Origin: an uncultured Collinsella sp.
GTDB lineage: Bacteria; Actinomycetota; Coriobacteriia; Coriobacteriales; Coriobacteriaceae
NCBI GenBank assembly: GCA_958447445.1
Contig: CAUDAE010000017.1
Location: forward strand, 1-21,921
Reading direction: 5' to 3'
Length of the DNA stretch: 21,921 nt
Position 1 is the stretch's first letter. Each line of letters opens with the position of its first letter. A program made the translations under genes and the position numbers. The notes beneath the pieces were generated by a model. It searched no databases. It was not told the origin of the DNA and worked only from the letters and a program-made list of their open reading frames with translations. Below are positions 6,881 to 13,740 of this stretch, piece after piece.

Positions 6881-8257
6881 CTACTCCTCCACGGCCTGCG
6901 TGCCGACGGCACGGGCCAAATCATCGATTGCCAGAGGGTCGGCGCCCAGGGCGCGATGACGGCCATCGAGCGCGGGATCGCCCGCCTGCTCCACGGCCAG
7001 CGACTCGCCGGTACGCATATACCACGCGGCGCGACGACCCCAGACCAGCGCCTCGAGCAGGCTGTTTGAAGCAAGGCGGTTCTTGCCGTGAACGCCGTTG
7101 CAGGCCGTCTCGCCCGCGGCGTAGAGCTCGGGCATCGAGGTGCGGCCGTCCTTGTCGACCCACACGCCGCCCATAAAGTAGTGCTGCGTCGGCGTAACGG
7201 GAATGGGCTCATCCAGGATGTCGCGACCGTCCTCCAGGCAGCGCGCGCGGATGTTGGCGAAGTGCCCGGTCACCACGTCGCGCTCGACGGGGGCAAAGCT
7301 CAGCCACTCGTGCTCGGTGTCATCCTGCTTCATCTGCTCGCGGATGGCGGCGGCGACAACGTCGCGCGGCTGCAACTCGTCGGTAAAACGCTCGCCGGCG
7401 GCGTTGAGCAAAATCGCGCCCTCGCCGCGGCAGCTCTCGCTGATCAGGAACGTGCGACCCGGCTGCGGCGAGAACAGACCCGTGGGATGGATCTGCACGT
7501 AGTCCAGGTGCTCCATCTTAATGCCATGCTCCTGAGCGATGTAGCAGGCGTCGCCCGTGAGCTGCGGGTAGTTAGTCGAGTGGTCGTAGACGCCGCCAAT
7601 GCCGCCCGTCGCCCACAGCGTGTGGCGGGCATGGATCTTAAACGGCTTACCGGCATGCACGCCCTCAGCGGCATTTGCCAGCTCGTCGGCGGGGCGAACC
7701 GAGTTGTCCTCGTCCACGGCTACGGCGACGACGCCGGTGCACACCGTGGCGTCATCGCGCTCGGCGGTCAGGATGTCGGTCATGGCCACGTGCTCCAAAA
7801 TCTGCACGTTGTCCAGCTTGCGAACGGCCCGGAGCAGCTTGGTCGTGATCTCCTTGCCCGTAATGTCGGCATGGAAGGCAATGCGCGGACGGCTGTGCGC
7901 GCCCTCGCGGGTAAAATTGAGGCTGCCGTCGGCCTTGCGCTCAAAATCCACGCCCATCGCTAGCAGGTCGTTGATGACCGAGCGGCTCGAGCGAATCATG
8001 ATGTCGACGCTCTCGCGGCGGTTCTCGTAGTGGCCGGCGTGCATGGTGTCCTCAAAGAAGGCATCGTAGTCCGAGCCTTCGGGCAGCACGCAGATGCCGC
8101 CCTGCGCGAGCATCGAATCGCACTCATCGACCGCGCCCTTGGAGAGCATGATCACGCGCGTGCTCGTCGGCAGATTGAGGGCCGCGTACAGACCCGCCAC
8201 GCCGCAGCCGGCAATGACGACGTCGCACTCCATATCGGGGTATTGCTTGGTTTCCAC
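6881..8257 (-). CDS. nadB: L-aspartate oxidase, C-terminally short
   Basis: NadB is the FAD enzyme that oxidises L-aspartate to iminoaspartate for NadA. Motifs include the FAD-binding DVVIAGCGVAGLYAALNL, CDSMLAQGGI, GGIGGVYDHSTN, HLDYVQIHPTGLF, ELQPRDVVAAAI (catalytic Arg), HYFMGGV, and NRLASNSLLEALVWGRRAA. I chose the GTG at 8257 because AGGGAGAGG sits 6 nt upstream and it places the FAD motif close to the N-terminus; in-frame ATGs at 8284 and 8308 have poor ribosome sites. The product is 458 aa, whereas the E. coli and Bacillus enzymes are about 530-540. Nearly all of the missing length is the C-terminal helical domain after the FAD/succinate-type core. Catalytic residues are present, so it is probably functional. 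Confidence 0.94.
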   Translation of the reverse strand: METKQYPDMECDVVIAGCGVAGLYAALNLPTSTRVIMLSKGAVDECDSMLAQGGICVLPEGSDYDAFFEDTMHAGHYENRRESVDIMIRSSRSVINDLLAMGVDFERKADGSLNFTREGAHSRPRIAFHADITGKEITTKLLRAVRKLDNVQILEHVAMTDILTAERDDATVCTGVVAVAVDEDNSVRPADELANAAEGVHAGKPFKIHARHTLWATGGIGGVYDHSTNYPQLTGDACYIAQEHGIKMEHLDYVQIHPTGLFSPQPGRTFLISESCRGEGAILLNAAGERFTDELQPRDVVAAAIREQMKQDDTEHEWLSFAPVERDVVTGHFANIRARCLEDGRDILDEPIPVTPTQHYFMGGVWVDKDGRTSMPELYAAGETACNGVHGKNRLASNSLLEALVWGRRAAWYMRTGESLAVEQAGDPALDGRHRALGADPLAIDDLARAVGTQAVEE

Positions 8258-8285
8258 AGGAATCCTCTCCCTTGAATGTGACATA

Positions 8286-8298
8286 AGGGACCGTCCCT
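8286..8298. repeat. Short palindrome in the nadA-nadB gap
   Basis: AGGGAC and GTCCCT flank a single central C. It lies between the nadA stop and the chosen nadB GTG. Related CGTCCC words recur at 19870-19917 and near 21741, so it may be a fragment of a dispersed repeat. Confidence 0.4.
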
Positions 8299-8312
8299 CA
8301 TGCAACATTGTT

Positions 8313-9338
8313 CTAGCGTGCTGCGTACTCGAGCATACGGTCGAGCGTGAGCTTGGCCTGGTCTGCTGCCTCGTCCGAGACGCCGATCTGCACCTCGCCC
8401 TCGCCCGTCTCCAGGCAGCGCACGAGCTTTTCGAGCGTGATGAGGTCCATGTTGACGCAGGTGGGCTGCACCGCGGGGAAATAGAACTTCTTGCCGGTGC
8501 CCTGGCAGCGGCGCTCGAGCTCGTAGAGCACGCCGCGGACCGTCACGATAATGAACTCGCTCGCGTCGGACTCCTCGGCATACTTGATGATGCCGGCGGT
8601 GGAGCCGATGTAGTCGGCCTCGGCCAGAACGTCGGCCTTGCACTCAGGATGCGCCAGCACGAGCGCGTCGGGGTGGGCCTCCGTCGCGTCGACGATCTGC
8701 TCGACGGTGATGATGTGATGGCGTGGGCAGTAGCCGTTGTTGAGGATGACGTGCTTTTGCGGCACCTGCTCGGCTACGAAGCGTCCCAGGTTTTGGTCGG
8801 GAATGAACAGGATATGCTGCTGCGGCAGCTCGGACATGATCTTAACGGCGTTGGAACTGGTGACGCACACGTCGCTCCAGCTCTTGATCTCGACCGTGGA
8901 GTTGACGTAGCACACCACGGCCAGGTCGTCGCCGTACTCGGCGCGCGCCGCGTCAACCGTCTCGCGCTTGACCATGTGCGCCATGGGACAGTCTGCGCCC
9001 GGCTCGGGCAGCAGCACGGTCTTAGTGGGATTGAGCGGCTTGGCGCTCTCGCCCATAAACTCCACGCCGCACAACACGATGGTCTGCTGCGGCAGGCTCT
9101 TGGCGAGCTTTGCCAGGTAGAAGCTATCGCCGACGTAATCGGCAACGGCTTGGACCTCGGGCGCCACGTAATAGTGCGCCAGGATCACCGCGTCACGTTG
9201 GGTTTTTAGTTGCTGAATGGCCTCGACGAGCTCTGCGGGCACCAGTGCCGCACGCTCCGTTGCCGTCGTTGCCGATGCCAAGCCGGCCGCGATATCGCGT
9301 GCAAGCTCCGACGCATCCATGTTCGCGCTCTGTGCCAT
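8313..9338 (-). CDS. nadA: Quinolinate synthase
   Basis: NadA condenses iminoaspartate with dihydroxyacetone phosphate to quinolinate, using an oxygen-sensitive [4Fe-4S] cluster. The product is 341 aa. Motifs are AHYYVAPEVQAVADYVGDS, CGVEFMGESAKPLNP, VCYVNSTVEIKSWSDVCVTSSNA and LAHPECKADV. By alignment to known enzymes from memory, the likely cluster ligands are Cys117, Cys233 (HPEC) and Cys294 (QPTC). The ATG at 9338 has AGAGGGG 5 nt upstream; the in-frame TTG one codon earlier would be too close to that site. It is the first gene of the NAD operon, directly downstream of a promoter embedded in a 19-bp inverted repeat. Confidence 0.96.
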   Translation of the reverse strand: MAQSANMDASELARDIAAGLASATTATERAALVPAELVEAIQQLKTQRDAVILAHYYVAPEVQAVADYVGDSFYLAKLAKSLPQQTIVLCGVEFMGESAKPLNPTKTVLLPEPGADCPMAHMVKRETVDAARAEYGDDLAVVCYVNSTVEIKSWSDVCVTSSNAVKIMSELPQQHILFIPDQNLGRFVAEQVPQKHVILNNGYCPRHHIITVEQIVDATEAHPDALVLAHPECKADVLAEADYIGSTAGIIKYAEESDASEFIIVTVRGVLYELERRCQGTGKKFYFPAVQPTCVNMDLITLEKLVRCLETGEGEVQIGVSDEAADQAKLTLDRMLEYAAR

Positions 9339-9373
9339 CAAGGCCCCTCTCTTTTGGCGAATCTTGGGGCTTT

Positions 9374-9423
9374 AGTATGACACCTAGGTTTACAGCTGAC
9401 AAGACAGCTGTAAACCTAGGTGT
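9374..9423 (-). promoter_or_regulatory. nadA promoter with overlapping 19-bp palindromic operator (probable NiaR site)
   Basis: A perfect inverted repeat has arms at 9380-9398 and 9405-9423 around the 6-nt centre ACAAGA. On the minus strand, -35 TTGTCA (9402-9397) and -10 CATACT (9379-9374) have an ideal 17-nt spacer, and the -35 lies in the centre of the dyad. A bound dimer would block RNA polymerase. The only regulator in the operon is NiaR, so it is the probable ligand; that link is inference from context. Confidence 0.75.
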
Positions 9424-9630
9424 AAAGTTGAAATAAAGATTCAATCATGTGGCAGGTCCATATTCGAACTGGCAAGCTGAGGATAGCTGAGCTCTCGATG
9501 GCGCAGGAGGCATCTTTCGCCACCGCAATACCGCTTGGCGCGAGTTGCACGCCGTGGGGCGCAAACGGTCCGCACCCCCGCAAGCGGCGCGTACCCGATG
9601 TGGCAAAATCGAACTACTTAAGGGGGCCGA

Positions 9631-10353
9631 ATGCTCAAGATTATTGCCTACGACGATGATGTCGCTTTTCTAGATAGACTGCACCGGTTGATCGACCGTT
9701 GGTCGACCGAGACGGGCACGGCGGTCGATGTTGCGCTCGTCACGCGCGGCGAGGACCTGCTGGCCCGCCATGCCGCATCGCGCGCCGACATCATTCTGCT
9801 CGACATGATCATGCCGCTCGTCAACGGCATGGACACCGCACGCGAACTGCGCCAGGCCGATACCACCGCGCGCCTGGTGTTCCTCACCTCGTCGCCCGAG
9901 TTCGCACTGGAGTCCTACGAGGTCCGTGCTTTCGACTATCTGCTCAAGCCCGTGACTTACGAACGCCTGGCGCAGTTACTTAACGAGCTTTCGAGCATGC
10001 GCCCGGCGGCAACCGACGAGCTCGTGATCAAAACTTCCTTTGGCTACCACGCCCTGCGCCTGTCCGACATCGAATATGCCGAGGCGCGCAACAAGCACGT
10101 GGTCTTCCACCTGCGCGACGGACGCGATATCGAGGCACTCGAGTCGTTCCGCAGCGTCGAGGACCGCTTGGAGCAAAACGCAGTCTTCTTTAAATGCCAC
10201 CGCAGCTACCAGGTCAACCTGCGCAATATCGATCACTTTGACCGCACGGACATCGTCATGCGCTCGGGCGCGTGCATCCCGCTTTCGCGCAGTTGCAAGC
10301 AGGGATTCCAAGACGCCTACTTTGCGGCGCGCTTTGAGGGTGGGAGACACTGA
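9631..10353 (+). CDS. LytTR-family response regulator
   Basis: This 240-aa regulator has a receiver domain (residues 1-118) and a LytTR DNA-binding domain (about 130-235). Receiver residues are intact: acidic pocket Asp8-10, phospho-acceptor Asp58 in LLDMIMP, Thr86 and Lys106 (LLKP). The LytTR domain shows YAEARNKHVVFHLRDG, FRSVEDRLEQNAVFFKCHRSYQVNLRNID and the RSGACIPLSRSCKQ end, typical of AgrA/LytR/AlgR-type regulators that bind pairs of short direct repeats. The ATG at 9631 follows AAGGGGG. The next gene, its kinase, starts on the last base of this stop codon. No target operon is adjacent, so its regulon is unknown. The roughly 190 nt between it and the nadA operator hold no other clear feature. 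Confidence 0.93.
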   Translation: MLKIIAYDDDVAFLDRLHRLIDRWSTETGTAVDVALVTRGEDLLARHAASRADIILLDMIMPLVNGMDTARELRQADTTARLVFLTSSPEFALESYEVRAFDYLLKPVTYERLAQLLNELSSMRPAATDELVIKTSFGYHALRLSDIEYAEARNKHVVFHLRDGRDIEALESFRSVEDRLEQNAVFFKCHRSYQVNLRNIDHFDRTDIVMRSGACIPLSRSCKQGFQDAYFAARFEGGRH

Positions 10354-11630
10354 TGGTCTCCTCGGTCGAAATGGTCCTTTGGGCAATCCACCACGCCACG
10401 ACGCTGCTCTTTGGCGTCTTTGCCTCGGCGGCGCTGTGCGGTATCGAGATCAACCGGCGTCATGCGCTTGAACTGGTGCTGGTCGGTGCCGTAACCGGAT
10501 GCGCATTTGGCCTCGCCAATGCCGTCGGCGGAGAGCTTTTCGCCCGCCAGGTATATCCGCTCGTCGTGCATCTGCCGCTCATCATCTATTTGTGTGCGCG
10601 CTACCGCCTGAGCCCGCTGCTTGCCGCGCTCGGCATTACGAGTGCCTATCTGAGCTGCCAGTTCAGCAATTGGATGGGCATCGCCGCCTTTGCCGCAACC
10701 GATTCGCAGATCGCGTACTATCTGGCGCGCATCGCGACCACACTCGCCGTCTTTGCCGTCCTGTTGCATTGGGCCGGCGACATCGGTCCACGCTTTGCGA
10801 TTAAAAGCACCACCGAGCTGGGCATCCTTTTAATCCTGCCGCTCGTCTATTACGTCTTTGACTATGCCACCAACGTCTACACCACGCTGTTCCACTCGGG
10901 CTCGGTGGTAACGGTTGAGTTTTTGGCATTTGCGCTCTGTGCCTTCTATCTTATGTTTCTTGCCGTTTACCTGCGCGAATACGAAGAAAAGGAAACCGCC
11001 GAGCGAGAGCGCTGGATGCTCGAAACCCGCGACAGCGCCGCCATCAAAGAGCTCGAGGCTTGGCGTCAATCTGGGCGCGAGCTGTCGATTCTTCGCCACG
11101 ATATGCGCCACTTCCTACGCGGCCTGGCCGCTTTAATTGAGGAGGGCCACACCGACGAGGCGCTCAAACGCATCGATGAACTCTGCGAAGCCGGCGATCG
11201 CACCGCCGTACGTCGCTTCTGCGCCAACGAGACCGTAAACAGCGCGCTTTCGTCATTTAACTCGGATATCAATAGAAACGGCATTACCGCCAACCTGCGC
11301 GCCGCCGTACCCGAAACCATCCACGTAGGTGACGCCGACCTGTTTAGTGTGCTCTCAAATGCCTTGGAAAACGCTATCACCGCCGCAAGCGCCGCACCCC
11401 AAGGAAAGCGATTCGTCGACTTTGACCTGCGATTAGAGGACGGCCAGCTGCTGCTGTTAGTTTCCAACACGTTTGACCGCGCGCCGCGCATGGTCGATGG
11501 CATGCCCGTGACCCGGCATGCGGGCCACGGCTTTGGCACCAGGAGCATCAAACTTGCCGTGGAGCGCATGAACGGCAACTGTCAGTTCCGCATTAACGGC
11601 GATCGGTTTGAGCTGCGCGCTGTGATGTAG
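10353..11630 (+). CDS. GHKL sensor histidine kinase (AgrC/HPK10-like)
   Basis: This 425-aa membrane kinase is paired with the LytTR regulator. About six hydrophobic segments lie within residues 5-207, with little extracellular sequence, as in AgrC-type peptide sensors. A cytoplasmic coiled linker rich in Glu and Arg (208-245) precedes the phospho-acceptor His249 in LRHDMRHFLRGL. The ATPase domain has the N box LSNALENAITAA (Asn336, Asn340) and the G box GHGFGTRSI. The ATG at 10353 overlaps the regulator's TGA by one base, implying coupled translation. No peptide-pheromone gene or exporter is visible nearby, so the signal is unknown. Confidence 0.9.
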   Translation: MVSSVEMVLWAIHHATTLLFGVFASAALCGIEINRRHALELVLVGAVTGCAFGLANAVGGELFARQVYPLVVHLPLIIYLCARYRLSPLLAALGITSAYLSCQFSNWMGIAAFAATDSQIAYYLARIATTLAVFAVLLHWAGDIGPRFAIKSTTELGILLILPLVYYVFDYATNVYTTLFHSGSVVTVEFLAFALCAFYLMFLAVYLREYEEKETAERERWMLETRDSAAIKELEAWRQSGRELSILRHDMRHFLRGLAALIEEGHTDEALKRIDELCEAGDRTAVRRFCANETVNSALSSFNSDINRNGITANLRAAVPETIHVGDADLFSVLSNALENAITAASAAPQGKRFVDFDLRLEDGQLLLLVSNTFDRAPRMVDGMPVTRHAGHGFGTRSIKLAVERMNGNCQFRINGDRFELRAVM

Positions 11631-11694
11631 AAGTGCGGCGCCGATCTCGAGGCGCGCCTTGCCCGCCAGGCAATCGCTCGCCGGCGCCAATCCG

Positions 11695-12267
11695 CTACAG
11701 CGGCGCGGCTGCCGGGGTCAGCTGCTTGATGTATGCCCACATGCGCTGCTTGGCGGCTTTGTCAGTGAGCGCCGCCTCAAAACCGTCGAGCGCGAGCACG
11801 CGGCGACCCTGCACATGGGCGACCAAGCCGGGCTTGAGCATGGCGGTGTCGAAGTCATCGATCGCCACGAGCATATCGGCGTAGGTCTCGCGCATGGCGT
11901 CAGCCGCGTTGTTGTCGAGCAGTAGCACCGCCTCGGGGTCCAAAGCCTCAAGCGCCTCACGGAACAGCTCGCACGGCAGAGTCTCGCCCACCGCGACCGC
12001 TCCGTCACCCACGCCGGCGACGCTTGCCAGCACGCAAAAATCCTCGGGCGCGTAGCCGATGGCCCCAAGCGCCTTGCGCAACGCCGCGCCATCCGGGCCG
12101 GCGGCAAGCTCGCCACCCGAACGCTCGGCCTCGTCCAAATCGCCTTTGACCAGCACGATCGGCGAGCACGCGTTGCCCGCAATACGCACGCCACGGACCG
12201 CAAGCGATGTGAGCTCCTGCTCGGCCGCCTGGGCGATGGCTTCTTTTTTCTGGCTTTGTGACGTGGA
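11695..12267 (-). CDS. Uracil-DNA-glycosylase-like fold protein without catalytic motifs
   Basis: This 190-aa protein shows the order of elements seen in family-4 uracil-DNA glycosylases. IVLVKGDLDEAERSGGELA with GPDGAALRKALGAIGY stands where those enzymes have a GExPGxxED...G.AG.LL...L..iG block, LDPEAVLLLDNNAADAM matches the middle strand, and GRRVLALDGFEAAL with a KQRMWAYIKQL helix matches the HP-containing end. The glycosylase GExPG and HP catalytic motifs and the cluster cysteines are missing, so glycosylase activity is unlikely. The assignment is by eye and could be wrong. The ATG at 12267 has GGAGAG just upstream; a TATAAT box overlaps the earlier in-frame ATG at 12300, which argues against that start. 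It is convergent with the kinase and divergent from trxA. Confidence 0.7.
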   Translation of the reverse strand, partial: STSQSQKKEAIAQAAEQELTSLAVRGVRIAGNACSPIVLVKGDLDEAERSGGELAAGPDGAALRKALGAIGYAPEDFCVLASVAGVGDGAVAVGETLPCELFREALEALDPEAVLLLDNNAADAMRETYADMLVAIDDFDTAMLKPGLVAHVQGRRVLALDGFEAALTDKAAKQRMWAYIKQLTPAAAPL

Positions 12268-12298
12268 CATGCGCTCTCCAATCGTTTGCGTGCCCACC

Positions 12299-12304
12299 AT
12301 TATA
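12299..12304 (-). promoter_or_regulatory. Minus-strand -10 box for the UDG-like gene
   Basis: A consensus TATAAT reads on the minus strand at 12304-12299, about 32 nt before the chosen start at 12267. No good -35 is seen at the expected distance. Confidence 0.45.
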
Positions 12305-12406
12305 TAAAAGAGCTGCCCGCGAGTGGTTGCTTTGCGGGCGGCTGGGTATAAGCACGGTCGTACTGAGTTTTACGCGGCCGAGCCGCGTCGCATTATGGAG
12401 GTCACC

Positions 12407-12727
12407 ATGGCTGACATTAATCAGATTACCCCCGAGAACTTCGATTCCATCGTTAACGACAGCCTGCCCGTGCTGGTCGATTTTTGGGCACCGTGGTGCG
12501 GGCCCTGTCGATCCCTCTCGCCCATCGTTGACGAGGTTGCCGATGAGCTGGCGGGCAAGCTCGCCGTTGCCAAGTGCAACGTCGACGACAACCAGGACCT
12601 GGCCATGAAGTATGGCGTCATGAGCATCCCCACGCTGATTGTGTTTAAGAACGGCGAGGAGATTGACCGCTCAGTTGGCGCTCTGCCCAAGGCGAGGCTG
12701 CAGGCGCTGCTGGAAAAGCATCTGTAA
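12407..12727 (+). CDS. trxA: Thioredoxin
   Basis: This 106-aa thioredoxin has the canonical active site WCGPC (Cys31, Cys34) in VLVDFWAPWCGPC, the cis-proline loop SIPTLIVFKNG, and the usual C-terminal helix. It reduces protein disulfides in the cytoplasm. The chosen ATG at 12407 has GGAGG at good spacing; 28 upstream in-frame codons are not thioredoxin-like. A TATAAG at 12347-12352 may be its -10 box. No thioredoxin reductase is in the window. A terminator with two G-U pairs lies downstream at 12839-12877. Confidence 0.96.
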   Translation: MADINQITPENFDSIVNDSLPVLVDFWAPWCGPCRSLSPIVDEVADELAGKLAVAKCNVDDNQDLAMKYGVMSIPTLIVFKNGEEIDRSVGALPKARLQALLEKHL

Positions 12728-12838
12728 TACGCTTGTTACTTACCCGCCGTCTATGAGCGCTTTTGCACCGCTCGCCGGACTTCTGGATGCACCGAGTGCA
12801 ACCACGGATAGTATGGTAGTCACAAACAGCCCCCAGTG

Positions 12839-12877
12839 AACGGGTGCGGGTCGCACAGACTCGTACCCGTTTTCTTA
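12839..12877 (+). terminator. Intrinsic terminator downstream of trxA
   Basis: The arms 12839-12851 and 12859-12871 give a 13-bp stem around a 7-nt loop, followed by a T-rich tail (TTTTCTT). Two positions pair only as G-U in plus-strand RNA, supporting plus-strand function. It separates trxA from the nickel/hydrogenase block. The intervening 12728-12838 has no gene I can support. Confidence 0.75.
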
Positions 12878-12903
12878 TGCAGCTGTGCGCAGAGCGGGCG
12901 TAG

Positions 12904-12909
12904 TAAAAT
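12904..12909 (+). promoter_or_regulatory. Possible -10 box for the nikR-hyp block
   Basis: TAAAAT lies about 40 nt before the 82-aa gene and after the trxA terminator. No convincing -35 is found at 16-18 nt, and no NikR-type GTATGA-N16-TCATAC site was found. Confidence 0.25.
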
Positions 12910-12948
12910 CTGAACCACTGAACTGCCCCATACAAAAGGAGATTTCCC

Positions 12949-13197
12949 ATGCATGATGTTGGAATGAACATGAGCCAGCTTGCCATGAGCGTCAAACAGG
13001 TCGACGACACCATCGAGCTCGCTCATGAGTGGAGCCATCAGTTGCTGCATGCGACCGAGAATTTTGACATGGAGCGCATCGGCGCCAAGCTCGAGGCCGC
13101 CATGGCCGCGCTGCACGAGGCGCATGACGCGCTCGAGGGCTACGAGGAAGCCATCGAGGCCGACCACAACTCCGTCGGCTCCGTGAAGCTGGTGTAA
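12949..13197 (+). CDS. Small His-rich helical protein of unknown function
   Basis: I do not recognise this 82-aa family. It has an excellent ribosome site (AAAAGGAG, then 7 nt to ATG), so it is surely translated. It is predicted by eye to be almost all alpha-helical, with two or three amphipathic helices and no signal peptide. It has seven histidines (2, 26, 30, 34, 56, 59, 73); His26/30/34 fall on one helical face with Glu27 and Glu37 nearby, and His56/His59 flank Glu57. The stop is one base before the nikR GTG, so the two are co-translated. Context suggests nickel binding or delivery, or partnership with NikR, but that is inference. Confidence 0.8.
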   Translation: MHDVGMNMSQLAMSVKQVDDTIELAHEWSHQLLHATENFDMERIGAKLEAAMAALHEAHDALEGYEEAIEADHNSVGSVKLV

Positions 13198-13198
13198 G

Positions 13199-13711
13199 GT
13201 GGCCGAACACGAGCACGGCTGCGGGTACGAGCACGAGCATCCGCACGGGGCGGACGGTGACGCGGGCTGCCACTGTAGTGGTTCCGGCTCCGAGCTGGTC
13301 CGTTTTTCGGTTACCGCACCCGACGACCTGCTGCGCCGTTTTGACGAGCAGATCGCACGCCGCGGCGACGTGGCCAACCGATCCGAGGCCGTGCGCGACC
13401 TGATTCGCGCCTCGATCGCCAAGGAGCAGATGCGCACGCCCGATGAGCACGTTATCGGGTCGCTCACCATGATCTACGACCATCACACCGGCGATCTGAC
13501 GCGCCGTCTGGACGAGGTGCAGCACGACTACACCGACGAGATCGTATCGACCATGCACGTGCATCTGGATCACCACAACTGCTTGGAGATTCTGGCGCTC
13601 AAGGGTCGCGGCGAGCGCGTCTACGAACTAGCCGACCGCCTGCTGGGCCTGCGCGGCGTTAAGCACGGCGAGCTCACGTGCGCCGCCACCAAGCAGAGCC
13701 TGGGGCTATAA
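13199..13711 (+). CDS. nikR: NikR nickel-responsive regulator with His/Cys-rich N-terminal extension
   Basis: NikR is a ribbon-helix-helix repressor that binds DNA when loaded with Ni(II). Here it is 170 aa, against about 133 in E. coli. The DNA-binding domain spans about 33-75 (LVRFSVTAPDDLLRRFDEQ, ANRSEAVRDLIR). The ACT-like nickel domain follows, and the high-affinity site is intact: His109 (QHD), His120 and His122 (HVH), Cys128 (HHNC), matching E. coli H76, H87, H89 and C95. The extra 32 residues at the N-terminus carry six His and three Cys in a Gly/Glu-rich stretch, an apparent second metal-binding tail. The GTG at 13199 begins one base after the upstream stop and lacks a clear ribosome site, implying coupling. 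Confidence 0.94.
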   Translation: MAEHEHGCGYEHEHPHGADGDAGCHCSGSGSELVRFSVTAPDDLLRRFDEQIARRGDVANRSEAVRDLIRASIAKEQMRTPDEHVIGSLTMIYDHHTGDLTRRLDEVQHDYTDEIVSTMHVHLDHHNCLEILALKGRGERVYELADRLLGLRGVKHGELTCAATKQSLGL

Positions 13712-13740
13712 CAGCACACATTTCAACGAAGGAGGGTCGC

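Noticed and set aside
6041..7069. Plus-strand open frame opposite nadC and nadB
   Set aside because: It is antisense to two well-identified enzymes and has no recognisable motif.
12895..12948. NikR operator upstream of the nikR block
   Set aside because: GTAGTA and CCATAC are present, but the spacing is 22 nt rather than 16 and the half-sites are poor.
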